Source of the DNA: Thermodesulfomicrobium sp. WS
Lineage (GTDB): Bacteria > Desulfobacterota > Desulfovibrionia > Desulfovibrionales > Desulfomicrobiaceae
NCBI RefSeq assembly: GCF_027925145.1
Contig: NZ_AP027130.1
Coordinates: 2,237,001-2,301,000 of the forward strand
Direction of reading: 5' to 3'
DNA: 64,000 nt
Part shown: positions 9,056 to 18,005 of the stretch, piece by piece
How the letters are laid out: every line of letters starts with the position of its first letter
How positions within the stretch are numbered: position 1 is the stretch's first letter
Translations under genes and position numbers: made by a program
Notes under the pieces: generated by a model
Told to the model about the DNA's origin: nothing
Databases searched by the model: none
What the model saw: only the letters and a program-made list of their open reading frames with translations

Positions 9056-9496
9056 AATCTTGTCCTCGTCGTGGACGCCAAGGACCGCCCCTTGGCCGCC
9101 ATGCCCGCCGATGCCGTGCTCGCCCAAGGGCTGCTCCACCGCCGGGTGCTCGCGGTCTCCATCCAGTCCGATGGCCGTCTGCTGTTGCGCCGGCATCAGG
9201 GCGTTTGGCTCCCTGCCGCAGCAGGAATGGTCGGGGCCATGGAAGGCGCAGAAGACGCCGTGGAGCGGCTTCTGCACGCCCCGGATGCGCCCATCCATCT
9301 GCTCACCATACTGCCCCCCACCGCAAGGCTACGCGCTTTTCTTTGGGTCTTTGTGGTCCACGAAGAAACCACCATGGCGGACGCCATGGCCGTGGATCAT
9401 GAAGAGATGACCGCTCTGGTGGACCGCTACCCGGATCAGGTGGCTCTAGAGCTCAAACACGCCTGGGAGGCGAGGGCCCTGCTCCTCAAGGCCTAA
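9047..9496 (+). CDS. Nudix-like protein with degenerate Nudix box
   Basis: The 149-aa protein resembles Nudix proteins of the isopentenyl-diphosphate-isomerase-like group: VVDAKDRPLAAM at the start, HRRVLAVSIQSDGRLLLRRH strands, then a small-residue stretch where the Nudix box should be. The canonical GX5EX7REUXEEXGU is not there. The equivalent GMVGAMEGAEDAVERLL lacks the REXXEE glutamates that bind metal, so hydrolase activity is doubtful. The ATG at 9047 has AGGA 7 nt upstream and overlaps the divergent rimI start. Function unknown; a real gene judging by codon pattern and start signals. Confidence 0.7.
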   Translation: MSHNLVLVVDAKDRPLAAMPADAVLAQGLLHRRVLAVSIQSDGRLLLRRHQGVWLPAAAGMVGAMEGAEDAVERLLHAPDAPIHLLTILPPTARLRAFLWVFVVHEETTMADAMAVDHEEMTALVDRYPDQVALELKHAWEARALLLKA

Positions 9497-9791
9497 TCGG
9501 CGCGCTTCGTCTCCTCCAGCTGATCGAAAAAAGATGCTCACGCGCTCCCCGTGAAGGACTCAAGCATATGGCCCACACACCATCGATCCCGCTGTGCCGC
9601 CCGGACTCAGATCGAGCAGCGCCGCCACCAAACCGGAATTGATGGACGGTACCTTCGACGTATTAGCAGCACAAAGTTACCGTACATCTTATCGATTCTT
9701 AACTATCGAAAGATTCATGGGTCAAGGACCCGGACAATAGAGATAACGCCGCGTATCCTCGTCGGGCAGCTCATCGCACGGACTTTTCCTT
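9497..9791. other. Intergenic region between convergent Nudix-like gene and mreB
   Basis: About 295 nt with base composition less GC-rich than the flanks. I find no convincing start with ribosome binding site, no tRNA-like fold, and no strong hairpin followed by a T-run for either converging gene. An 82-codon open frame on the plus strand (9551-9799) runs into mreB and has no supporting features. Confidence 0.5.
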
Positions 9792-10817
9792 CTAACTGAT
9801 AAACACCTGCCCGAACCGGGACATCGCTTCCAAGGCCCGGCCCGTGCCCCGCACCACGGTGGTGAGCGGGTCCTCGTCCACGTGCACGGCCAGGGCGCTT
9901 TGCTGGGAAATGAGGGTGGCAAGGCCCTTGAGGAGGGCGCCGCCGCCGGCCAAAAGGAGGCCATTGGTCGCGATATCCGCCACCAACTCCGGCGGGGTCT
10001 TTTCCAGGGCCCGGCGCACCGCGGCCACAATGGCCCCCACCGGCTCCCGGATGGCCTCCCGCACGTGGCTGTCCGTCAGCACTATGGACTTCGGCGTCCC
10101 ATCGACCATATTTTTTCCGGTTACCCGGTACTCCAGAGGCTCCGGCAGGGGCACGGCCGAGCCGATGGCGATCTTGGCGGCCTCGGCCATATTCTCACCG
10201 ATGAGGATCTGGAATTGGTCCTGCACGTAGCGCTGGATGGCATCATTGATCTCATCGCCGGCGATGCGCACACTCTCGGCGTAGGCCACGGCGCTCAACG
10301 AGATGACCGCCACCTCGGTGGTGCCGCCGCCGATGTCCACCACCATGTTGCCCCGAGGCTCCTCAATGGGCAGCCCTGCGCCGATGGCGGCAGCCATGGG
10401 CTCTTCAATGAGGAACACCTCCCGCACCCCGGCCTGGACGGCGGACTCCACCACCGCCCGTTTCTCCACCTGGGTGATGCCTGCAGGCACGCAAATGGCC
10501 ATACGGGGCTTCCTGAGCCGCATGCCCGTGGTCACTTTGCGGATGAAGTAGGCGATCATGGCGCGGGTGACCTCAAAATCGGCGATGACGCCGTCTTTGA
10601 GGGGACGCACTGCCCGGATGCGCTCCGGGGTGCGGCCGAGATACTCCTTGGCCTCGCGCCCTACGGCCAGGATGGCGTCGGTGCGGACATCGAGGGCAAC
10701 CACCGAAGGCTCGTTGAGGACGATGCCTTGCCGCGGCGAGTAGAGCAGGGTGTTGGCCGTCCCCAAATCCATGGCCAACTCGCTTCCTCGAAACAGGGAA
10801 AATAGTGCAGAAAACAC
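9792..10817 (-). CDS. mreB: Rod-shape-determining protein MreB
   Basis: Actin-like cytoskeletal protein that directs lateral cell-wall synthesis under the inner membrane, implying a rod-shaped or curved cell. The 341-aa protein has the phosphate-1 loop DLGTANTLLY near residue 16, phosphate-2 VVDIGGGTTEVAVISL near 160, and the adenosine motif LLLAGGGALLKGL near 285. The start is a GTG at 10817 (VFSALFSLFRGSELAMDLG) with AAGGAG about 7 nt upstream. The amphipathic N-terminus (FSALFSLF) would bind membrane. mreC/mreD are not adjacent; instead a double-GAF protein lies 11 nt upstream on the same strand. Confidence 0.96.
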   Translation of the reverse strand: MFSALFSLFRGSELAMDLGTANTLLYSPRQGIVLNEPSVVALDVRTDAILAVGREAKEYLGRTPERIRAVRPLKDGVIADFEVTRAMIAYFIRKVTTGMRLRKPRMAICVPAGITQVEKRAVVESAVQAGVREVFLIEEPMAAAIGAGLPIEEPRGNMVVDIGGGTTEVAVISLSAVAYAESVRIAGDEINDAIQRYVQDQFQILIGENMAEAAKIAIGSAVPLPEPLEYRVTGKNMVDGTPKSIVLTDSHVREAIREPVGAIVAAVRRALEKTPPELVADIATNGLLLAGGGALLKGLATLISQQSALAVHVDEDPLTTVVRGTGRALEAMSRFGQVFIS

Positions 10818-10828
10818 AATCCTCTCCT

Positions 10829-11818
10829 TTAGAGAGACGTTGATGGCGCACCCGAGTGCGCCTTGCGGGCGTTCATACGGTTGCGCAGGTAGAGATTTTC
10901 CAAGAGCAAGGCCAAATAGTCCGCTGCAGCACGCATGAATCCATGCTGCGCCAGGCGCACCGCACAGCTCTCCAGGTGGCCGGCGGCGAGGACGCCACGG
11001 CACCGACGATGCACCTTGAGGGGAAAGGCCATGAGGGTCCGGAGCTCCACCGCTGGGGTTTGCCGACCAAAAAGCGGCATGCCTGCCATTTCCCCGCACT
11101 CCTGGCCGAACACCACGGGCTGGTTCTTCTTGAACACCCAGCCGAGGATGCCACTGCCCGCCTCAAAGACCTTGCCTTCCCACACGGGATTACGAAACAG
11201 CGGGGCGGTGGATGCCTCCAGGAGGTATCCCTTGCCCCACTCGTCGCTCACCACCAAAAAGGCATGGGTGGCCTCCAGCCCTTGGGCCAAATCCCGCAAG
11301 AAACACCCCAGAAACTCCGACCACCGAGGGTGCTGCTCCCGCAAGGCGCAGAGCCGCTGCAAACACACCGCCAAGCGGGCCTCGTCATCCACGCTGCGGC
11401 TGGCTGCAGTCTCCTGATCCATGGCCGCAAGGGTGCGGGCAAAAAGCTCAAGGATTTTTTGGTCCTTGACGCTCAAGGCGTAGGTTTTCTTGCTCGTCAC
11501 ACAGAGCGCCCCACGGCCGCCGGGCACCGGGCAGCTGTAAAAAGCCTTGGCGCCTTGCGGCGCAGGGCCATAGCCCAAGTGGGAGGCCGTGCGATCCAAA
11601 TGGTCGACCAGCAACGGCGTCTCGTTTTTGAGCACCCAGCCCGCAAGCCCCTGCCCGACGCAGACCGGAACACCGCGCGGCACCTCCCCCGCCAAGCAAA
11701 AACCCGCACGCACGGCGAACCCCCCGACGCTTGGTCCCACCCACACGACTTCATAGGCGTCCAGCACCGAGGCCACAGCTTCCAGAAGACGTTCTATCGC
11801 GAAAGAAGGTTCGGACAT
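10829..11818 (-). CDS. Double GAF-domain protein
   Basis: A 329-aa soluble protein that looks like two tandem GAF-type sensor domains. The first is about 1-140 (VGQGLAGWVLKNETPLLVDHLDR is the typical GAF core); the second is about 150-310 (EAGSGILGWVFKKNQPVVFG, then LMAFPLKVHRRCRGVLAAG). No kinase, cyclase or HTH output domain is present. I chose the ATG at 11818, with AAGG about 6 nt upstream; an ATG at 11824 sits too close to it. It ends 11 nt before mreB, so the two are likely co-transcribed. A role in adjusting MreB or cell shape is speculation from position only. Confidence 0.75.
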   Translation of the reverse strand: MSEPSFAIERLLEAVASVLDAYEVVWVGPSVGGFAVRAGFCLAGEVPRGVPVCVGQGLAGWVLKNETPLLVDHLDRTASHLGYGPAPQGAKAFYSCPVPGGRGALCVTSKKTYALSVKDQKILELFARTLAAMDQETAASRSVDDEARLAVCLQRLCALREQHPRWSEFLGCFLRDLAQGLEATHAFLVVSDEWGKGYLLEASTAPLFRNPVWEGKVFEAGSGILGWVFKKNQPVVFGQECGEMAGMPLFGRQTPAVELRTLMAFPLKVHRRCRGVLAAGHLESCAVRLAQHGFMRAAADYLALLLENLYLRNRMNARKAHSGAPSTSL

Positions 11819-11907
11819 CCACATCCTTCCCTGGCATCCGCCTTTACGCCAAGGCAAAAACATGCCATTTTTCTTTTCCAGCGACCGCGACGGATATTCG
11901 AGGCCCC

Positions 11908-13623
11908 ATGCATTGGCAATCGCTTTTTTCCCACGCGCCCGAGGTGCGCTGCCTGGAAGACGGCACGCTGGCACCGGCCCACCCACTCTGCACCCTGACG
12001 GAGCTTGCCCGCTTCATCGAGCTGGTGCACATGAAGTATTGCCTGGCCAAACCCTACGCCGAGACCCCGGACTATCCCCTGGTGGACCCCCGCGAGCTGC
12101 TTCCTTCCTTCGAGCCCAGTCTCTTCGAATACGCAGCCCTGCCCGGGTTCTCCATGGTCATCTTTGACCGCCCCTTAAGCCCGCTGGACGAGGTCTTCCA
12201 ATACGATATCCTCCGTACCTGCCACGACCCCGATGCCGCACCCGCAGGAGATTTTTGCCTCCTGGAGGAAAACATCCACCGCCACAACCAAGAGGCCTTT
12301 GAACGCCACCTGCCCAAACACCAACGGGAAGCCTTCCGCGAGGCCACGTCCGCACTCAGCATCGCTGACCCTGCAGCCTACTCCACCCTCATCCAATTCT
12401 TGGGACACATGGACCGGGCGCACGTCTTCTCCCGCGATAGCCGCGGGGAATTCTACCTCTCGGGAATCTATGCCTCATTTCCTTCAGACCTGGACACGGA
12501 GCTCAAGCGCTTCGGCCTCAAGATCAAAAAATTCCAGCCCGGCAACAACCGCCTCTACGTGGCCAACCGGGAATTCGTGTACCAATTTCTCATGGAACTC
12601 TACGGCTATCCCATCTCTTCGGAGCGCAAGACCTCGGCCGCCATCTTCGCCCGCCGCCTCCACAAGATGGGCGAGCGTTTCTGCATCAAGGTCCTCGGGC
12701 AGTCGGACCGCACCATCACCACCCTCATGAGCGCCGAGCCCGGCCGTCCCTACCCCCAAGTCACCAAGACTTGCCTCGTCCGCCTCGAGAGCCGCAGCGC
12801 CGAAGCCCTCAACCCCCTGGAGCAGGGCGGATATTTCCTCGACCCCCAACGCCGGGTGCTCTTGGTGCGCATCACCTACCGCCAGCACAAATACGACCCC
12901 AACAACGTGCGCCAAGAGCGCGCCATCTCGGTCTTGCGCCAGGAGATCATCCATCCGCACACCGGCCAAGCCCTCACGGGGATCAACCTGATCAAGGACT
13001 CCTACACCATGGTCCTCAAGCTCAACGACATCGTGCGCGGAGAGTTCATGGGCCGAGTTCTCTATAAAGGCCGGGAGGTAGTGGAAAACACCGAAACCCA
13101 CGAGAAGCGGCTCAAATTCCTCCATGCCTGGCTCACCAAGCATCAGCGCCGCATGGTGGGCTATTCCGACGAGTTCTATGCCTCCATCACCAAGGTGCTC
13201 GACTCCTACCTCTTCAACAAGGACTACCTCGATATTTTTTCTGCACAACTCCATGACGTCTACCAAGAAGTCTGGAAACTCTATAGCTTCATCCAGCAAG
13301 CGCGGCGCGTCAAACAACTCCAAGACCTCAAAGGCAGGCTCTACCGAGGCAAAAAGATTTCCTACAACGAGATGATCACCTTGACCGTCAAAATCATCAC
13401 GGAGTTCAAATTCGAAGCAGTCAACTACTTCCCAGAACTCATGGATAAGGCCATCCATTTTGCGGAACAGATTCTCTCGGACCGCTACCTGGTCAAGAAA
13501 TATGTTTCTCGCAAAGACGAAGATTTGACCCCAAGCGGCCTGCATATCAAAAAATATTACGGCAGGTTGGTTGGCCTCGTGGACGAACTCAACGCCATCC
13601 GCCGCATCCGCACCACTACATAA
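11908..13623 (+). CDS. Conserved hypothetical protein, 571 aa
   Basis: I do not recognise this family. The 571-aa product has no signal peptide or evident membrane helices and is fairly basic toward the C-terminus. Noticeable features are a central block rich in Arg/Lys (RLHKMGERFCIKVLGQSDRT) and a helical C-terminal half (about 380-560) rich in Tyr, Lys and Phe. The ATG at 11908 follows GAGG by about 5 nt. It is transcribed divergently from the GAF/mreB pair with an 89-nt gap, and gcvT begins 11 nt after its stop, so it probably heads the gcvT-rsmE-ferredoxin-aor operon. Codon use matches its neighbours, so it is a genuine resident gene. Confidence 0.8.
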   Translation: MHWQSLFSHAPEVRCLEDGTLAPAHPLCTLTELARFIELVHMKYCLAKPYAETPDYPLVDPRELLPSFEPSLFEYAALPGFSMVIFDRPLSPLDEVFQYDILRTCHDPDAAPAGDFCLLEENIHRHNQEAFERHLPKHQREAFREATSALSIADPAAYSTLIQFLGHMDRAHVFSRDSRGEFYLSGIYASFPSDLDTELKRFGLKIKKFQPGNNRLYVANREFVYQFLMELYGYPISSERKTSAAIFARRLHKMGERFCIKVLGQSDRTITTLMSAEPGRPYPQVTKTCLVRLESRSAEALNPLEQGGYFLDPQRRVLLVRITYRQHKYDPNNVRQERAISVLRQEIIHPHTGQALTGINLIKDSYTMVLKLNDIVRGEFMGRVLYKGREVVENTETHEKRLKFLHAWLTKHQRRMVGYSDEFYASITKVLDSYLFNKDYLDIFSAQLHDVYQEVWKLYSFIQQARRVKQLQDLKGRLYRGKKISYNEMITLTVKIITEFKFEAVNYFPELMDKAIHFAEQILSDRYLVKKYVSRKDEDLTPSGLHIKKYYGRLVGLVDELNAIRRIRTTT

Positions 13624-13634
13624 AGGAGATTTTT

Positions 13635-14717
13635 ATGGCTGATCTGCATACCTCGCCACTGACTTCCTGGCACCGCGCCCACGGCGCCCGCATGGCGCCT
13701 TTTGCCGACTGGGACATGCCCATCCAATACACCGGCATCCTGGAAGAACATCAGCACACCCGCACCCAGGCCAGTGTCTTCGACATCTGCCACATGGGGG
13801 AATTCTTCCTCTCCGGCCCCGGGGCCACGGAGGCCCTGGCGCGCATCGTCACCCACAACCTGGAGACCTTGAAACCCGGGCGCTGCCGCTACGGCTTCAT
13901 GCTCAACGACAACGGCGGGGTGCTCGACGACCTCATCGTCTACCGCTTGGCTGCCGACGACTATATGCTCGTGGTCAACGCCGCCACCACGGCCTCGGAT
14001 TTGGCGTGGATCCGCGAGCATCTGCCCCGCGGGCTCACACTGGAAGACCGCAGCAGCCTCACGGCCAAGATCGACCTCCAGGGTCCCCAGTCCTTTGCCG
14101 TGCTCGCGCAGGTCATCCCCGGCACCTGGACGGATCTTGCCTACTTCGCCTTCCGTCCGGTCACCTGGCGCGGGATGGAGCTTTTGGTGAGCCGCACTGG
14201 CTACACCGGCGAGTTGGGCGTCGAGCTCTACGTCCCCTGGAGCCGCGCCCTGGAAATTTGGGAAGCGCTCCTCGAGCACCCCGTGGTGAAGCCCGCAGGG
14301 CTCGGGGCCCGGGACACCTTGCGCCTGGAGATGGGCCTTCCCCTCTACGGCCAGGACCTGGACACCACCCACACCCCGGTGGAGGCGGGCTACGGCGCGC
14401 TCCTCACCTCGCCGGCGGAATTCATCGGCAAAAGCGCCCTGCCCTTGGTGCGTGAGCGCCTTGTCGGCCTGGCCCTGGAAGGCCGGCGCAGCGCCCGGCA
14501 CGGCGACAGCGTGCTGGTGGGTGACCGGGTCGTCGGCCAGGTGACGAGCGGTTCCTTTGCCCCGAGCTTGGGGTACGCCATCGCCTTGGCCTACGTGGCG
14601 GTCGAGGCCGCCGACGCCGATACCTTTGCCATCCAGGCCGCCAAGACGCTGCTTGCTGCCCGCAGGGTGGAGCTCCCCTTCTATACCCAAGGGACCGCGC
14701 GGACCAAACTGGCATGA
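13635..14717 (+). CDS. gcvT: Glycine cleavage T protein (aminomethyltransferase)
   Basis: Folate-dependent aminomethyltransferase of the glycine cleavage system: takes the aminomethyl group from H-protein and gives methylene-THF plus ammonia. The 360-aa protein starts TSPLTSWHRAHGARMAPFADWDMPIQY (PF01571 N-terminus), has the folate-site VFDICHMGE segment, and the GARDTLRLEMGLPLYGQD block and barrel C-terminus (about 275-350). The ATG at 13635 follows AAAGGAG by 6 nt. No gcvH or gcvP is in the window, so the rest of the system must lie elsewhere. It overlaps rsmE by 4 nt (ATGA). Confidence 0.93.
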   Translation: MADLHTSPLTSWHRAHGARMAPFADWDMPIQYTGILEEHQHTRTQASVFDICHMGEFFLSGPGATEALARIVTHNLETLKPGRCRYGFMLNDNGGVLDDLIVYRLAADDYMLVVNAATTASDLAWIREHLPRGLTLEDRSSLTAKIDLQGPQSFAVLAQVIPGTWTDLAYFAFRPVTWRGMELLVSRTGYTGELGVELYVPWSRALEIWEALLEHPVVKPAGLGARDTLRLEMGLPLYGQDLDTTHTPVEAGYGALLTSPAEFIGKSALPLVRERLVGLALEGRRSARHGDSVLVGDRVVGQVTSGSFAPSLGYAIALAYVAVEAADADTFAIQAAKTLLAARRVELPFYTQGTARTKLA

Positions 14718-15463
14718 GCCGCACCCCCTGGGTCTACGCCCCAGCCCACGCCTGGGCCGACACGGTGGAGCTTTGCCCGGACGAAGCCCGGCATCTGGTG
14801 ACGGTATTGCGCCTGCGGCCCGGGGCGATGGTGACGCTCTTTGACGGCGCAGGAAGGAGCGGCCCCTTTGTGCTTGCCCAAACCACCAAAAAGCGCGTCC
14901 TGCTTCGTGCGCACGCCGCGCCGACCCTGCACCCGCGGCCCCAGGGGCTCATCTTGGCCGCGGCCTGGACCAAAGGCGGCCGCCGGGGTTTTCTCGTGGA
15001 AAAGGCTGTGGAATTGGGAATCCAGGACATCTGGTTGTGGCAGGCCCGTTTCTCCCAAGGGAACATCCCGGAAGACGGGCCCGCTGTCTGGCTGCGCCAG
15101 GCCGTGGCCGCAGCCAAGCAGTGCAGGTCCCCGTGGCTGCCGGGGCTGCGCGCTTTTGCCTCTCTTGCGGCCTTGCTGGCCGCCGCGGCGGCCACTGCCC
15201 GGCGTTTCGTGCTGTGGGAAAAGGCCCCGGCCTCGGCGGGGATCCGCCTTGCGGATCTCGCCGCACCGTGCGTGGTGGCCGTAGGCCCCGAAGGCGGGCT
15301 CGACGACGAGGAGGTGGCGGCCTTCATCCAACACGGGTGGCACCCCCGCTCCCTCGGCAGCCGAATTCTGCGCGCCGAAACCGCAGGTGTATACGTCGCG
15401 GCCCTTGCGCACTATCAGACGGAACAATCTCCCCCGTCCCAAGACGCCCAGGAGGAATCATGA
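14714..15463 (+). CDS. rsmE: 16S rRNA m3U1498 methyltransferase
   Basis: SPOUT-class methyltransferase that methylates N3 of U1498 in 16S rRNA. The 249-aa protein has the N-terminal PUA-like domain (HLVTVLRLRPGAMVTLFDG) and the C-terminal trefoil-knot SAM site: AVGPEGGLDDEEVAAF near residue 190, then SLGSRILRAETA, both diagnostic. The start overlaps the gcvT stop (ATGA) and its stop overlaps the next start (ATGA), so expression is translationally coupled in this operon. Confidence 0.94.
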   Translation: MSRTPWVYAPAHAWADTVELCPDEARHLVTVLRLRPGAMVTLFDGAGRSGPFVLAQTTKKRVLLRAHAAPTLHPRPQGLILAAAWTKGGRRGFLVEKAVELGIQDIWLWQARFSQGNIPEDGPAVWLRQAVAAAKQCRSPWLPGLRAFASLAALLAAAAATARRFVLWEKAPASAGIRLADLAAPCVVAVGPEGGLDDEEVAAFIQHGWHPRSLGSRILRAETAGVYVAALAHYQTEQSPPSQDAQEES

Positions 15464-15864
15464 AACGTCTCGTCGCCGCCCGCATGGATCGATGTATCGG
15501 CTGCCATAGCTGCTCGCTGGCCTGCGCCCGTTTGGTCCACAAGATCCTTTCCTGGGAGCACGCCGGCATCCGCATTTCCTCTTCCGGAGGGCTCACCACG
15601 GGCTTCCAGGCGGAAGTCTGTCTGGCCTGCGACCCGCCGCCGTGTGCCGCGGCCTGCCCCACCGGCAGTCTCAAGGCCCGGCCGGGCGGTGGGGTTGTGC
15701 GCAACAAAAGCCTGTGCATCCAATGCGGTCAATGCGTGCCTGCGTGTCCTGTAGGGGCCATCGCCCAGGACCGCGCGGGTGATATTTACGTGTGCATTCA
15801 CTGCGGCCAATGCGTGCCGTTCTGTCCGCACGACTGCTTGGAGCTTGTGGAGGTGGGGTCATGA
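15460..15864 (+). CDS. Four-cluster [4Fe-4S] polyferredoxin, AOR partner
   Basis: A 134-aa soluble electron carrier with sixteen cysteines in four groups: CIGCHSCSLAC, CLACDPPPCAAACP, CIQCGQCVPACP and CIHCGQCVPFCP. This is the arrangement of iron-sulfur subunits of the HycB/DmsB-like class, which hold four [4Fe-4S] clusters. The ATG at 15460 has GGAGG 5 nt upstream and overlaps the rsmE stop. The stop overlaps the aor start by 4 nt, so it is almost certainly the redox partner or subunit of the aldehyde oxidoreductase. No membrane anchor is visible, so the pair should be cytoplasmic. Confidence 0.9.
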   Translation: MKRLVAARMDRCIGCHSCSLACARLVHKILSWEHAGIRISSSGGLTTGFQAEVCLACDPPPCAAACPTGSLKARPGGGVVRNKSLCIQCGQCVPACPVGAIAQDRAGDIYVCIHCGQCVPFCPHDCLELVEVGS

Positions 15865-17609
15865 ATCCTGTGGTCATCCTCGAAGTACACCTGGACACCG
15901 GCACGGCGCGGCTGCGCCGACTGCCTGAGGCCCGCGCCGCCCTCGGCGGATCCGGACTCGCCGCCACCTTGTTCTCCCAGTACGCCCGGCCCACCGAAGC
16001 CTGGGACCACCCGGATCAACCCATCATCTTCGCCATCGGCCCGCTCACCGGCTATTTCCCGCTCATGAGCAAGACCGTGTGCGCCTTCGTCTCTCCGCGC
16101 CACGGCGGCTACGCCGAGTCCCATGCCGGCGGCCGCTCGGCCCTGGCGCTGCGTTTTGCCGGCCTGGATGCCCTGGTGCTCGTGGGCCGCGCCCCGCGCC
16201 CCAGCGTGGTGCACGTGGGGGCGCACCACGTCAGCGTCCAGGACGCCGGCTATCTCTGGGGCATGGACGCCCTCTCCTGCGCCAAACTCATCCGCCGCCA
16301 GATCTCCGGCTCCGGACACCGCAGCATCTGGCGCATCGGCGTGGCCGGCGAACGTCGCTCCCCCATGGCCTGCATCAATGTGGATACCTTCCGCCACTTC
16401 GGCCGGCTGGGATGCGGCGCGGCCCTGGGGGCCAAAAACATCAAGGCGGTGGCCGTCACCGGCGAAGAGCACCAAACGCTTCCCACAGGCAAAGGGTACG
16501 CCGCGCTCTACGCCGACATCTTCCGCGACCTCACGGACACGGAGATGATGCACAAGTACCACAACCTCGGCACGCCGGAGAATCTGGAGCCCCTGGACGC
16601 CCTGCAGGCCCTGCCCTGGCGTAACCTCCAGGCCACCTCCAAGCCCGAGGCCATCGGTTCCATGAGCGGCCAGCACTTCGCGGACACGGCCTTGCTGCGC
16701 AACGCCGCCTGCGCCGGATGCCCGGTGGGCTGCGTGCACATCGGTTTCGTGCGGGAAAAATTCCTGCCCCAAGACAACCGCTACCTCTACCGCCAGGTGT
16801 CCTACGACTACGAACCCATCTTCGCCCTGGGCACCATGCTTGATCTGCGCGCCCCTACCGAGGTGCTGGCGCTCCTCGACGACGTGGAAAAGGCCGGTCT
16901 TGACGCCATGAGCGCCGGCGTGGCCCTGGCCTGGGCCACGGAGGCCATGGAACGCGGCATCATCACCGAGGCGCACACCGGCCTGCGCCTGGCCTTCGGC
17001 GCAACCCACGTCTACCGGGAAGCCATCACCCGCATGGCCGAAGCGCGCCAAGAATTTTGGGCCCACCTGGCCCAAGGTGCCGACGCCGCCGCCCAGGTGT
17101 ACGGCGGCGCGGACTTCGCCTGCGTACTCGGCCAAGAGATGGCGGGCTACGCCACTGGAGAGACCTTCTTCGTGAGCCAGGCGCTGGGCCTGCGCCACTC
17201 GCATCTGGATACCGGCGCCTATAGCTACGATCAGGCCAATCCTCCCCAGGACACCGCAGCTGCCGTGCGTTTCCTCGTGGGAGACGAAGCCGAACGGGTA
17301 CTGCTCACTTCCATGGTGGCTTGCCTCTTTGCCCGCAAGGTATATAGCCGCGAACGCCTGGCCCAATGCCTTACCGCCATCGGCATGGGGGACCTGGCCA
17401 GCGACCTTGCCGCCACGGCCCGCATCCTGCAGGCGCGCCGCTGGCAGCAACGCCTCGCCTTTGGGTTTAATCCCACGGCCATCCCCATCCCGCGGCGCTT
17501 CACCGAAGTGGTCACCTGGCGCGGCCCCGTGGATGCCCACTATCTGGCAGAGCTTCAAAAGGCCTATGCCCAGGCCATCAAAGCGCTGGCTGCGGAGGTG
17601 CCGGCATGA
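15861..17609 (+). CDS. aor: Aldehyde:ferredoxin oxidoreductase family protein 1
   Basis: Tungsto/molybdopterin enzyme that oxidises aldehydes to acids, reducing ferredoxin. The 582-aa length is normal. The N-terminal pterin domain is visible (GPLTGYFPLMSKTVCAFVSP, then YAESHAGGRSALALRFAG) and the [4Fe-4S] motif CAGCPVGC lies near residue 290, with a later Cys (SMVACLFARK) as probable fourth ligand. The ATG at 15861 follows AGGTGGGG and overlaps the ferredoxin gene. It differs from the second AOR at 32345-34066 in sequence, cysteine spacing and neighbours, so substrate probably differs. The aldehyde used cannot be read from sequence. crcB overlaps its 3' end by 4 nt. Confidence 0.9.
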   Translation: MNPVVILEVHLDTGTARLRRLPEARAALGGSGLAATLFSQYARPTEAWDHPDQPIIFAIGPLTGYFPLMSKTVCAFVSPRHGGYAESHAGGRSALALRFAGLDALVLVGRAPRPSVVHVGAHHVSVQDAGYLWGMDALSCAKLIRRQISGSGHRSIWRIGVAGERRSPMACINVDTFRHFGRLGCGAALGAKNIKAVAVTGEEHQTLPTGKGYAALYADIFRDLTDTEMMHKYHNLGTPENLEPLDALQALPWRNLQATSKPEAIGSMSGQHFADTALLRNAACAGCPVGCVHIGFVREKFLPQDNRYLYRQVSYDYEPIFALGTMLDLRAPTEVLALLDDVEKAGLDAMSAGVALAWATEAMERGIITEAHTGLRLAFGATHVYREAITRMAEARQEFWAHLAQGADAAAQVYGGADFACVLGQEMAGYATGETFFVSQALGLRHSHLDTGAYSYDQANPPQDTAAAVRFLVGDEAERVLLTSMVACLFARKVYSRERLAQCLTAIGMGDLASDLAATARILQARRWQQRLAFGFNPTAIPIPRRFTEVVTWRGPVDAHYLAELQKAYAQAIKALAAEVPA

Positions 17610-17977
17610 AGTACCTCATCCTCGCCGTGGCCGGGGCTCTGGGGGCGCTCAGCCGTTGGGCCCTGGCTGGAGTGGTGCAAACGCGCTGGCCGGGCTCGTT
17701 TCCCATGGGCACTGCGGTGGTGAATGTGGTGGGCTGTTTTCTCTTCGGACTTATTGCCACATTGCTCGACGAACGTATGGCGCTTCCCCCGGAAACCCGC
17801 CTTGCGCTGCTCACTGGCTTTCTTGGCGCCTTCACCACGTTCTCCACCTTCACTTTCGAAACCATGGCCTTGATGCGAAGCGGCGCGGTAGGGCTCGCCG
17901 TCCTCAACGCCGCCGGGCAGGTGGCCGTAGGCTTTTTCGCCCTTTATCTGGGCATGGTGCTGGCGCGCCTCCTGTAG
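17606..17977 (+). CDS. crcB: Fluoride exporter, CrcB/Fluc family
   Basis: Small membrane protein forming dual-topology dimeric fluoride channels. The 123-aa product has four hydrophobic helices and both family signatures: NVVGCFLFG (GNxxGCxxxG-like) near residue 40 and GFLGAFTTFSTF near residue 72. Start overlaps the aor stop by 4 nt (ATGA). I see no fluoride riboswitch, because the gene is embedded in the operon. The DUF190 protein that often accompanies crcB follows after 28 nt. Confidence 0.93.
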   Translation: MKYLILAVAGALGALSRWALAGVVQTRWPGSFPMGTAVVNVVGCFLFGLIATLLDERMALPPETRLALLTGFLGAFTTFSTFTFETMALMRSGAVGLAVLNAAGQVAVGFFALYLGMVLARLL

Positions 17978-18005
17978 CGCGCCCTCCGCCCCCTGGAGGT
18001 CCAGT

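Noticed and set aside
9551-9799. 82-codon open frame between the Nudix-like gene and mreB
   Set aside because: No convincing ribosome binding site; it runs into the 3' end of mreB and has atypical composition for a gene here.
15798-17558. Open frame of 586 codons opposite aor1
   Set aside because: The plus-strand frame carries the AOR motifs; the antisense frame has no recognisable domain and no ribosome binding site.
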